NCBI RefSeq assembly: GCF_022288805.1
Contig: NZ_JAKOPM010000010.1
Location: 1-64,000 of the forward strand
Source: Corynebacterium yonathiae
GTDB taxonomy: Bacteria > Actinomycetota > Actinomycetes > Mycobacteriales > Mycobacteriaceae
Direction: 5' to 3'
Length of the DNA stretch: 64,000 nucleotides
Part shown: piece by piece, positions 1 to 7,837 of the stretch
Layout of the letters: each line of letters starts with the position of its first letter
Position numbering within the stretch: position 1 is the first letter of the stretch
Translations under genes and position numbers: made by a program
The notes under the pieces: generated by a model
What the model saw: the letters and a program-made list of their open reading frames with translations, nothing else
What the model was told of the DNA's origin: nothing
Database searches by the model: none

Positions 1-101
1 ACTCAATCGGCATTCAAAAAGGCCAAATCTAACCCCCGCGACACGCCGAGCCAGACACACATTTTGACCCTTAACCCTCATATGTGCCAAGAAATACGGC
101 A

Positions 102-135
102 AGGCCGCCGCGAGAAGAGATTCTCACGGCGGCCT
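102..135 (-). terminator. rplY terminator hairpin
   Basis: A 15-bp stem (102-116 pairing with 121-135, one wobble) with a 4-nt loop lies just after the rplY stop on the minus strand. The T-tract that follows on that strand is weak, so termination efficiency is uncertain. Positions 1-101 hold no gene I can support. Confidence 0.6.
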
Positions 136-156
136 ACGCGCTTGAAGGGGAGGGGA

Positions 157-807
157 TTACTCCTCGGAGTCGGAGGACTTTTCGTCCTCATCTGCGGACT
201 CGGCGCCAGCGTCAGCGCCGCCTTCCTCAGCAGCCTCGGCTGCTTCCTCGAGCTCCTCATCAACCTCAGGCAGGGAGATGGAGACGATAACGGTGTCTTC
301 CTCTGCCACCAGGGTGGTATCTTCCGGCATGGTGACATCGGCAGCGGTGATAACCGCGCCATCCTCGAGGCCCTCAATGGAAACCTCGAGCTCCTCCGGA
401 ATGTTCAGTACGTCTGCCTCAACCAGCAGTACGTCAGCATCCTGGATGTGCATGGTGCCTGGGGCCGGCTCGCCGGTCAGGGTAACCGGAACCTCAACCT
501 CAACCTTCTCGCCGCGCTTAATGGCGAGCAGGTCAACGTGGTCGATGTCGAAGGTCAGGACGTTCTGGTCAACGTGCTTAACCATGGTCAGGTACTGCTC
601 GCCGTCGATCTCCAGCTCCAAAACGGCGTTGACACCGTTATTGCGGACGAGGGACTGGATGTCCAGCAGCGGAACTGCGAAGTGAACCGGCTCCTGGTGT
701 GCACCGTAGATGACGCCTGGAACCTTCCAGTCGCGGCGCAGGCGGCGTGCGACACCCTTGCCAAACTCGGTACGTGCTTCAGCCTTGATTACTGGGCGCT
801 GTGCCAT
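157..807 (-). CDS. rplY: 50S ribosomal protein L25/general stress protein Ctc
   Basis: This encodes 216 aa of the long L25/Ctc (TL5) type, which binds 5S rRNA in the large ribosomal subunit. The N-terminal L25 domain covers about residues 1-95 (it starts MAQRPVIKAEARTEFGKG), followed by the beta-rich TL5 C-terminal domain and a very acidic Glu/Asp/Ala/Ser tail from about residue 185. The ATG has a good AAGGAG ribosome binding site. The minus-strand position upstream of prs/glmU matches the mycobacterial order Rv1015c-Rv1017c-Rv1018c, although a different membrane protein gene sits between. The acidic tail is typical of actinobacterial members. Confidence 0.96.
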   Translation of the reverse strand: MAQRPVIKAEARTEFGKGVARRLRRDWKVPGVIYGAHQEPVHFAVPLLDIQSLVRNNGVNAVLELEIDGEQYLTMVKHVDQNVLTFDIDHVDLLAIKRGEKVEVEVPVTLTGEPAPGTMHIQDADVLLVEADVLNIPEELEVSIEGLEDGAVITAADVTMPEDTTLVAEEDTVIVSISLPEVDEELEEAAEAAEEGGADAGAESADEDEKSSDSEE

Positions 808-1032
808 GCTTCATTCTCCTTAGTCAAAGTAGTGCGGCGCGGCCAACGCGATAAAAACGACGAAAGCCTGCCGATGGACGTCTTGGACGAGTCATCGCAG
901 GCGTATATAAAAGCAACATGCTCTAACTTCAATCGCGTCGATAACGGCTTCCTCATCCTGAGGTCGCCCTCGCCGAGACTGAGTTAGATTAGCACGTCAG
1001 GCAACTATAAATCAAAACTCCGGTCCAAGTTT

Positions 1033-2409
1033 TTAGCGGTCATGATCGTTCTTTCGGACGTTGAAATGCTCTGCATCCGGATCTCGCAGCTTCTCTGCGG
1101 CAGGATGCGTTGCGTCTAGCTTTTTCCAGTCTTCTTCTAGCTGGTAATCCTCCGCGTGGAAAGAAGAGTCATCTTCACTGTCAAGTTCCGCGATGACGTC
1201 GCCGGCGAGCTCGTTGCGCAGGTGTGCGCCGGACAAATTGGAATTATAAACCTCACGAGAAAGCTGAGATTGGTCCGCCGTGGTGAACTTTTGCTTCGGG
1301 TCAATCATGCGAAGAATTAGTGCGCGGATCTTGTCGCGGCGGCGAGATTCAGCACTCACGATGCCGCGCCCGCGGCGCAGCCAAGTATAGATGAGCAAGC
1401 CGATGACGATGATGCCGATATAACCCAATACCGGGAACACTATGCCGACGAGGGTGCCAAAAGGAACAAACGACAAAATGAATGCGATCACGACGCTAGC
1501 GACCAAGATAGGCATGTACCGATGTGGCCGGCGAGCACTGAGGCGTCGTGCCATTCCGTAGAAATTGGAAATCGCGGTGGAGAAAATCATCAGGTAGATA
1601 AAGACAGCGGCCGCGGTTCCCAACCAAGGGTGAATCTCATTCAGCATTGCAAGAGTAGGCAGGTCGGCGTCCCAGACATCTTCCACGCTAAGCAGCAGAG
1701 CAATTACCAAAAGCACCAGCATTCCGGAAAAGAGTAGGCCACCGAAGAAACCTCCCCGTCCCGCTTGCTTGGAATTTAGGGTGTCCGCGCCCATAACAAT
1801 GCTCATCGCGGTCGAAGCCATAAGCGCAAGCCCAAGGTAGTTCAAGGCTGCAACCCACCAGAAAGGGAGTGGGGAGTCCACGTTGGCGGTGGCAAAATCA
1901 TGCGCCTGTTGTAGCCCAGAGGGTGGATCAATGAATGCCGCGCCCACGGCCAAAAGCAGCAAGATCAGCACGAAGGGAGTGATCGCTCCGAGGACGCTCG
2001 TCACCTTCCCCACATTCATGGAACCGACGATGAGGACCAAGACAGCCATGAGTGCAGAACCCACCCATGGTTGTAGCCCCCATTGCTGGTGCAGGTTGGC
2101 TCCCCCGCCAGATAGCATGACAAAAGTGTGACAAAACTGGGTGAAAATGATGGCGTAGTCCACAAAGCGTGCAACCGGCTTAGAAGCAATCGAGGAAAAC
2201 ACGCGCCCGTGGGATGTCGCCTGAAAGTAGGAGCCGTACTGCATTGCAATCATGATGGTCAACGGAGCGAGGATTAGCCCTACGGAGGCTCCAACAATTC
2301 CCCATATGCCGAAGGCGGTGAAGTACTGCAAGAGCTCTTGGCCGGAAGCGAATCCGGCACCGACAACGGAACTAAAATATGCGAGAGCTAGTAGAAATAC
2401 CTTTTTCAC
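1033..2409 (-). CDS. YkvI-family multi-pass membrane protein
   Basis: This encodes 458 aa with about ten hydrophobic segments in the first ~350 residues. It opens with a glycine-rich first helix (SSVVGAGFASGQE), typical of the YkvI group within the APC-like transporter fold. The last ~100 residues are hydrophilic and charged, predicted cytoplasmic, and contain no domain I recognise. The substrate is unknown. It is a single gene between rplY and prs, with its own upstream gap of about 120 bp that also contains the prs terminator. In mycobacteria this position is occupied by lpqT, so this looks like a lineage-specific replacement (inference). Confidence 0.75.
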   Translation of the reverse strand: MKKVFLLALAYFSSVVGAGFASGQELLQYFTAFGIWGIVGASVGLILAPLTIMIAMQYGSYFQATSHGRVFSSIASKPVARFVDYAIIFTQFCHTFVMLSGGGANLHQQWGLQPWVGSALMAVLVLIVGSMNVGKVTSVLGAITPFVLILLLLAVGAAFIDPPSGLQQAHDFATANVDSPLPFWWVAALNYLGLALMASTAMSIVMGADTLNSKQAGRGGFFGGLLFSGMLVLLVIALLLSVEDVWDADLPTLAMLNEIHPWLGTAAAVFIYLMIFSTAISNFYGMARRLSARRPHRYMPILVASVVIAFILSFVPFGTLVGIVFPVLGYIGIIVIGLLIYTWLRRGRGIVSAESRRRDKIRALILRMIDPKQKFTTADQSQLSREVYNSNLSGAHLRNELAGDVIAELDSEDDSSFHAEDYQLEEDWKKLDATHPAAEKLRDPDAEHFNVRKNDHDR

Positions 2410-2483
2410 TTAAAACCTCAAAAGAGAGAGTGCAAATGACAGTATTTAGGCTAGGAGACTTGCCGCGACCTCGCAGCAAAAAT

Positions 2484-2520
2484 TAAAGGTGGTGAGCAAA
2501 AGTCATGCTCACCACCTTTA
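2484..2520 (-). terminator. prs terminator
   Basis: A near-perfect inverted repeat (arms based on AAAGGTGGTGAGCA and its complement) with a short loop lies right after the prs stop. On the minus strand it follows prs directly, consistent with intrinsic termination of the glmU-prs transcript. Confidence 0.75.
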
Positions 2521-2532
2521 AGTAATTGTTGT

Positions 2533-3507
2533 TTAGGCGCGGTCGAAGAGGGTGGTTACAGAACCGTTCTCGAAGATCTCGTGGATGGTCTGTGCCAGCA
2601 GCGGCGCGATGGACAGCACCGTGAGGTTGGACCAGCCTTCGGTGGACTGCGGCAGGGTATCGGTGGTGATAACTTCCTCCGCACCGCACTCAGACAGACG
2701 CTCGCGGGCGGGATCGGAAAAGACGCCGTGGGTGCAGGCAATGATGACCTTCTTGGCACCGGCGTCCTTCAGTACGCGCACGGCGCCGGCAATGGTACCG
2801 CCGGTGTCAATCATGTCGTCGAGAAGCACGCAGTCCTTGCCCTCAACATCGCCGACCACGCGGTTGGACACCGTCTTATTGGCCTCGGTATTGGAGCGGG
2901 TCTTGTGTACAAAGGCTAGCGGGGCATCGCCCAAGTCATGGGCCCACTTTTCCGCAACCTTGACACGGCCAGCATCTGGGGAGACCACGGTGATGTTATC
3001 GGTGGCGTACTTGGACTTGATGTAATCGGTCAGGATGGGCTGAGCGTGCATGTGATCAACCGGGCCATCGAAGAAGCCCTGAATCTGATCGGTGTGCAGG
3101 TCCACGGAGACGATGCGGTCCGCGCCGGCTGCCTGCAGGAGGTCTGCCACTAGGCGAGCGGAAATCGGCTCGCGGCCCAAGTGCTTCTTATCCTGGCGTG
3201 CATATGGGTAGAAGGGCAGGATGGCAGTGATGCGCTTCGCGGAGCCGCGCTTGAGAGCATCGATCATGATGAGCTGCTCCACCAGCCACTTATTGAGTGG
3301 CTGAGTGTGCGACTGCATTACGAAACAGTCTGCACCACGCACGGACTCTTCAAAGCGGATAAAGATTTCGCCATTGGCGAAGTCACGAGCGGTAGTAGGA
3401 ACCAGATCCGTCTTCAGCTCCTTAGCCACAGCTTCTGCCAGCTCTGGGTGTGCACGCCCAGAGAAGAGCTTCATGTTCTTGCTGCTACCAGTTACCTTGC
3501 CAGTCAT
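2533..3507 (-). CDS. prs: Ribose-phosphate pyrophosphokinase (PRPP synthetase)
   Basis: This encodes 324 aa, the usual length for class I PRPP synthetases, which make 5-phosphoribosyl diphosphate from ribose 5-phosphate and ATP in the cytosol. Visible family motifs are the ATP-binding region around FPYARQDKKHLGREPIS, the divalent-cation motif VDLHTDQIQGFF and the PRPP loop DDMIDTGGTI. In corynebacteria PRPP also feeds decaprenyl-phosphoryl-arabinose synthesis for arabinogalactan. It lies 15 bp after glmU on the same strand, so the two are probably co-transcribed, as in mycobacteria (Rv1018c-Rv1017c). Confidence 0.97.
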   Translation of the reverse strand: MTGKVTGSSKNMKLFSGRAHPELAEAVAKELKTDLVPTTARDFANGEIFIRFEESVRGADCFVMQSHTQPLNKWLVEQLIMIDALKRGSAKRITAILPFYPYARQDKKHLGREPISARLVADLLQAAGADRIVSVDLHTDQIQGFFDGPVDHMHAQPILTDYIKSKYATDNITVVSPDAGRVKVAEKWAHDLGDAPLAFVHKTRSNTEANKTVSNRVVGDVEGKDCVLLDDMIDTGGTIAGAVRVLKDAGAKKVIIACTHGVFSDPARERLSECGAEEVITTDTLPQSTEGWSNLTVLSIAPLLAQTIHEIFENGSVTTLFDRA

Positions 3508-3522
3508 GGGAGAATATGCCCC

Positions 3523-4968
3523 TTACTTTTCGTTGTCCTGCGCACGGGCTGCGGCCTCAGCCGCGGGAGTACCCGGACGCTTCTTTTGAACCCAGCCCTC
3601 GATGTTGCGCTGTTTGCCACCGGAGACTGCGAGTGCTCCCGCAGGAACATCGTCTTTTATTACTGTACCCGCACCGGAGTACGCGCCATCACCGACATTG
3701 ACCGGAGCGATAAACATTGTGTCAGAACCGGTGCGCACGTGGCTGCCGATGGTGGTGTGGTGCTTGTTCACGCCGTCGTAATTTACAAAGACGGAAGAGG
3801 CGCCGATATTGGATTGCTCGCCTACGGTGGCATCGCCGATATAGGTCAGGTGCGGCACCTTGGAGCCGCGGCCAATCTGTGCATTCTTTGCCTCTACGAA
3901 GCCGCCGAGCTTTCCATCCTCGCCCACCACGGTCTTCGGACGGATATAGGTAAACGGGCCGACCTTAGCGTTGGTGCCGATGACAGAATCGCTGCCATGA
4001 GTGCGCACAACGGAAGCACCTTCGCCCACCTGCATATTGGTCAGAGTGGTGTCAGGACCAATCTCGGCATTATCGGCGATGCTGGTCGTTCCCCATAGTT
4101 GGGTGCCGGGGTGAATGATGACATCGGAGCCCACGGTGACATTGACCCCAATCCAGGTGGTCTCCGGATCTACGATGGTGGCTCCGCCGCGCATCGCCTT
4201 TTCCACCGTGCGTCGGTTGAGCTCGCGGCCGGCAGTGGCGAGCTGCACGCGGTCATTGACACCCGCAAGTTCGGCCGGATCCGCTGCCACATGCGCGCCG
4301 ACGCCGTGTCCAGCGGTGCGGGCAATCTCGAGCACATCGGTGATATATAGCTCGCCTTGGGCGTTATTGGAGTCGAGCTTCTGGAGGGCGTCGGCAAGCA
4401 CGCGGCCGTCAAAAGCGAAGACGCCGGAGTTAACCTCGTTGAGCTGACGCTGCTCTTCGGTGGCATCTTTTTGCTCGACAATGGCAGACACGCTGCCGTC
4501 TGCAGCGCGAATAATGCGACCATAACCGGTGGGATCCTCCAAACGCATTGACAGCACGGTTACCGCATTGCCCTGCTCGGTGTGGGTAGCGCGCAGGCCC
4601 TCGATGGTCTTTGGGGTAAGCAGTGGTACGTCGCCATTAGTGACGATGATGGTGCCCTCGAACTCCGGAATCGGCTCCAAGCCGCAAGCCACTGCGTGGC
4701 CGGTTCCCAGCTGCTCTTCCTGCACCGCTTGCAGCACCTCGCAGTCCAGCTCTTGAGCGATGGCATCTACGGCGGGGGAGACCTGGTCGCGCTGGTGGCC
4801 TACCACCGTGACAATGCGTTCCGGATTAATCCCGGCTGCGGCATGCAGAGCGTGGCCGAGCAAGCTGCGTCCGCCAATCTCATGCAAGGTCTTCTGCTTG
4901 GTGGACTTCATACGGGTGCCGGCGCCAGCCGCAAGGACGACTACAGCACACGAGGTTGTTGCTACCAC
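3523..4968 (-). CDS. glmU: Bifunctional GlmU (uridyltransferase/acetyltransferase)
   Basis: This encodes 481 aa that make UDP-GlcNAc from glucosamine-1-phosphate, acetyl-CoA and UTP for peptidoglycan and the arabinogalactan linker. The N-terminal pyrophosphorylase domain carries the signature LAAGAGTRMKS near residue 12, and QLGTGHAV and TNGDVPLL follow. From about residue 260 the chain is a left-handed beta-helix of hexapeptide repeats with the acetyltransferase region (SGAGTVIKDDVP). The start is GTG. The short Lys/Arg/Ala C-terminal tail is typical of actinobacterial GlmU. It is the first gene of a glmU-prs operon. Confidence 0.97.
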   Translation of the reverse strand: MVATTSCAVVVLAAGAGTRMKSTKQKTLHEIGGRSLLGHALHAAAGINPERIVTVVGHQRDQVSPAVDAIAQELDCEVLQAVQEEQLGTGHAVACGLEPIPEFEGTIIVTNGDVPLLTPKTIEGLRATHTEQGNAVTVLSMRLEDPTGYGRIIRAADGSVSAIVEQKDATEEQRQLNEVNSGVFAFDGRVLADALQKLDSNNAQGELYITDVLEIARTAGHGVGAHVAADPAELAGVNDRVQLATAGRELNRRTVEKAMRGGATIVDPETTWIGVNVTVGSDVIIHPGTQLWGTTSIADNAEIGPDTTLTNMQVGEGASVVRTHGSDSVIGTNAKVGPFTYIRPKTVVGEDGKLGGFVEAKNAQIGRGSKVPHLTYIGDATVGEQSNIGASSVFVNYDGVNKHHTTIGSHVRTGSDTMFIAPVNVGDGAYSGAGTVIKDDVPAGALAVSGGKQRNIEGWVQKKRPGTPAAEAAARAQDNEK

Positions 4969-5036
4969 GGGTTATTGAACTCCTGGGGGTCGAGTCTGTT
5001 TCTTATCCGGACTACATCCTATAGCCCGAGTGCGGT

Positions 5037-6233
5037 TTATGTGTGAGAAACCTCTTTCAGGCCGCGGGCGCGCCACACACCAAGGAAACCTATCAGGGCA
5101 AGAAAGAGTAGTGCTGCCTCTGGTCCGGCCAGAGCAACCACGGAGGAAATGCCACCGACGATGAGCAAGATGACGCCCATCATCGTATTGGCCGCACCTA
5201 CATACTGGGTGCGTTTATCGCCGCCGGCCATGTCCACCACGTAGGTCTTACGTGCCACGCGAATGGCCGTGTGCGCTAGATTCACGGCGAAAAAGCCAAT
5301 GGGCATGACCCAGGCATTGATGCTATCTGGGGCCCAGTGCGAGCTGGCGACCAAAAGCACCAGCACGAGGGAGGCCACAGCCGCTCCTACAGCCATGGTG
5401 TTTTTGGAGGAATTATCCGAATACACACCGGAGATCCGTCCGCCCACCAACGAGGCTAGGCCCGAGGCAAGCACGAATCCGTACAGCCCGGAAAGGTTGC
5501 TGCTGAGCAGCACGATAAAAGAGGTAGATAGCGCCGAGACCAAAAGAAGCGCGCGGACGATAACGAAGTTGCGAAACTGCCCATCGCTAGTAAAAAGCTG
5601 CCAGGTGTCTTTCCACCAGTGCTTGTCGATGCCCCCTTCGGTTTCCTCCGGCACCGGCTCGTCCACGTGGGAAAATACCCACGCGGCGATGGCCCACGTG
5701 GCCGCGCCAACGCCGAGGACCGTGCCCATCATGGGGATACTGAGCTCGCCCAAAAAGTAAAGGATAACGCCGGTCAGCAAAGTGGCACCGCCACCGAGCG
5801 CCGCCGCGCTACCGGTTACTCGGCCGCGCGTACCCTTGGAAATCGTGCGCGCCTGTACGTCCTTGCCCGCAATCGAGCACAGTGCGCGGAAAAGGGAAAG
5901 GGCAGCCAAAGCCATCAGCGCCACCACGCCCAATAGCGCCCCGCGGGTAAAAAATGCCGCTAGCGCAATGACCGCAGCGGATACCGCTTGGCCCAGCGAA
6001 CCGATAATCCACAGGCGCTTGCGGGCCCTATGCGTAGTCACCCACGGGGTCAGCGCCGCCTGCGGCAGCATCGAACCGGACTCCCGAATAGGGGTGAGCA
6101 AACCGGTAAAGAATGCAGGCACTCCGGCCGCAGCAAAGAGGGCTGGCAGCACCGTCTTGGCCGCCACAATCTGATCGCCCAAATTTTGCAGGCCATTGGA
6201 CCAGATGAAATACCGGGCATTGGATTGAGACAT
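5037..6233 (-). CDS. MFS transporter, 12-TM type
   Basis: This encodes 398 aa of largely hydrophobic sequence with the periodicity of a 12-helix major facilitator. A charged intracellular loop (THRARKRLW) falls where the loop 2-3 motif is expected, and a longer hydrophilic central loop (about residues 185-205, rich in Glu/Asp) separates the two halves. No substrate signature is recognisable. It is transcribed divergently from the TRIC/UPF0126 gene across about 120 bp. Confidence 0.8.
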   Translation of the reverse strand: MSQSNARYFIWSNGLQNLGDQIVAAKTVLPALFAAAGVPAFFTGLLTPIRESGSMLPQAALTPWVTTHRARKRLWIIGSLGQAVSAAVIALAAFFTRGALLGVVALMALAALSLFRALCSIAGKDVQARTISKGTRGRVTGSAAALGGGATLLTGVILYFLGELSIPMMGTVLGVGAATWAIAAWVFSHVDEPVPEETEGGIDKHWWKDTWQLFTSDGQFRNFVIVRALLLVSALSTSFIVLLSSNLSGLYGFVLASGLASLVGGRISGVYSDNSSKNTMAVGAAVASLVLVLLVASSHWAPDSINAWVMPIGFFAVNLAHTAIRVARKTYVVDMAGGDKRTQYVGAANTMMGVILLIVGGISSVVALAGPEAALLFLALIGFLGVWRARGLKEVSHT

Positions 6234-6355
6234 GAGAAATTCGATCTTTCAGAGAAATGAGTTGGTTAAATTAAAGCCATGTTGACACGCCGGAGAGTAA
6301 AACACGGCCGCAGTCACGCCGAAATTCTACCCGCGCGGCAGGAGGCCTAAGAATC

Positions 6356-7072
6356 ATGCATGATGTTGATCCCCTCATCAATTCGCTGTACCAAGCCTTC
6401 GATCTCTTAGGGGTGATTTTGAACGGCATCATTGGCGGCACCATTGCGCGCCGCCGCGAATTCGACATCGTGGGCTTTGTGTTCCTTGCGCTCTTTTCTG
6501 GGTTGGCAGGCGGCATGATTCGTGACATGCTCATCGGCGATGGAGCAGCCGCAGCGATCTCGGACCCGTGGTACCTAGGGCTTGCCTGTGGTGGTGCACT
6601 CATTGCGTTTTTAATCGATCTCAAGGGCAAGGCATGGGAGCTTTTCCGCGAACATGGCGATGCCGTCATCCTCGGCGTGTGGTCCACTACCGGTTGCGTC
6701 AAGGCACTCACACACGGCATGCCACTTATTCCCTGCGTGTTCCTTGGCGTGCTTACCGCGGTGGGAGGCGGAATGGTTCGCGATGTTGCTTCTGGGGAAA
6801 TCCCCTCTATCTTCGGCGGCAGCCCCCTTTATGCCGTGCCGTCCATCCTGACCGGCGTCGTTATGGTGACCTTTGCCCACAACGGACAGTTTGCCCTCGG
6901 CATGATTATTTCCCCGATTGTCGGAAGCGGCATGGCCATTTTGTCCTATTGGCGCGGCTGGGTGTTGCCCCGCGCTGGTGTAGCCCCCGTTAATTACACC
7001 GCGGCCCAAGTGGCTGCCATTGCGAAGAAAGCCGAGCTCAAAGGCTTTCGTCGGGGCAGGAAGAAAAACTAA
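6356..7072 (+). CDS. Trimeric intracellular cation channel family protein (UPF0126/YicG-like)
   Basis: This encodes 238 aa with two copies of the short three-helix UPF0126 repeat. The glycine-rich signature occurs twice: FSGLAGGMIRDMLIGD near residue 50 and VGGGMVRDVASGEIP near residue 140. These are prokaryotic TRIC-type K+/cation channels in the inner membrane; the physiological role is usually unknown. A basic tail (FRRGRKKN) ends five bases before the 3' end of the oppositely oriented tRNA-Gln gene. Confidence 0.88.
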   Translation: MHDVDPLINSLYQAFDLLGVILNGIIGGTIARRREFDIVGFVFLALFSGLAGGMIRDMLIGDGAAAAISDPWYLGLACGGALIAFLIDLKGKAWELFREHGDAVILGVWSTTGCVKALTHGMPLIPCVFLGVLTAVGGGMVRDVASGEIPSIFGGSPLYAVPSILTGVVMVTFAHNGQFALGMIISPIVGSGMAILSYWRGWVLPRAGVAPVNYTAAQVAAIAKKAELKGFRRGRKKN

Positions 7073-7077
7073 AAAAG

Positions 7078-7149
7078 CTTCCCCACCAGGACTCGAACCT
7101 AGAATGACGGTACCAAAAACCGTAGTGTTGCCGATTACACCATGGGGAA
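7078..7149 (-). tRNA. tRNA-Gln (anticodon UUG)
   Basis: A 72-nt cloverleaf reads on the minus strand. The 7-bp acceptor stem is TTCCCCA with TGGGGAA. The anticodon arm has stem ACGGT/ACCGT around loop TTTTGGT, giving anticodon TTG. The T-arm contains GGTTCGAGTCC. The discriminator base is G and CCA is not encoded. It sits between convergent TRIC and the TetR-mfd unit; a tRNA-Gln gene near glmU is also found in mycobacteria. Confidence 0.95.
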
Positions 7150-7231
7150 ACACAGCGAATGCTGTAGGCATAGCGTACCTGACGCCCCCGGGTAAATCAC
7201 AAATTGCGTGGCAAAGGATAGGGTAGAGGGC

Positions 7232-7837
7232 ATGGCTCGACAAAGGATGACCGGCCGGGAACGCCGCGAACAACTCATTTCCATCGGACGCACCGCATTT
7301 GCGGAATTAGGGTTTGAAGGGGCCAGTGTCGAAGAGATCGCGGCTCGCGCTGGGGTATCCAAGCCCGTTGTCTATGAGCATTTTGGGGGCAAGGAAGGCC
7401 TCTACGCGGTCGTCATTGACCGCGAGATGTTGGCCCTGGAAAAGGTCATTACTGATTCTTTGGAAAATGGCAGCTGGCGCGAACGCATCGAGCAGGCCGT
7501 CATGGCCATCTTGACCTATGTTGAGGAAGAAACCGATGGATTCCTCATCCTGGTGCGCGATGCCAAGCCAGGCGATGAACGCAGTTTCTCCACACTGTTG
7601 AATTCCGCAGTGGGACAGGTGTCTTATATCCTGCGGGAAGCTTTCGAGCACCGAGGCATCGATCCAGATTTGGCAGATATTTATGGCCAAGCATTGGTGG
7701 GAATGGTTTCTACCACGGCGCAATGGTGGCTGGATGAGCGCAACCCGGACAAGGAAGTCGTCGCCACGCATATTGTCAATCTATGCTGGAACGGTTTGTC
7801 CGGTATGGAAGTAAAGCCCAAGCTAGGAGGCAAATAG
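7232..7837 (+). CDS. TetR family transcriptional regulator (Rv1019-like)
   Basis: This encodes 201 aa. The N-terminal helix-turn-helix is clear (EEIAARAGVSKPVVYEHFGGKEGLY, given here as the segment near residues 35-60), followed by an all-helical ligand domain of normal TetR length. I chose ATG 7232 because AGAGGG precedes it; the in-frame GTG at 7208 has no ribosome binding site. The stop codon touches the mfd ATG, and the mfd ribosome binding site AGGAGG lies inside this gene, so the two are translationally coupled. The same TetR-mfd pair exists in mycobacteria (Rv1019-Rv1020). Confidence 0.93.
   Translation: MARQRMTGRERREQLISIGRTAFAELGFEGASVEEIAARAGVSKPVVYEHFGGKEGLYAVVIDREMLALEKVITDSLENGSWRERIEQAVMAILTYVEEETDGFLILVRDAKPGDERSFSTLLNSAVGQVSYILREAFEHRGIDPDLADIYGQALVGMVSTTAQWWLDERNPDKEVVATHIVNLCWNGLSGMEVKPKLGGK

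Noticed and set aside
3181..4098. A 305-codon plus-strand frame across the prs/glmU junction
   Set aside because: It spans two certain genes in antisense and shows no family motif.
4969..5036. A further tRNA gene between glmU and the MFS gene
   Set aside because: No acceptor or T-arm pairing could be found in this 68-bp interval.
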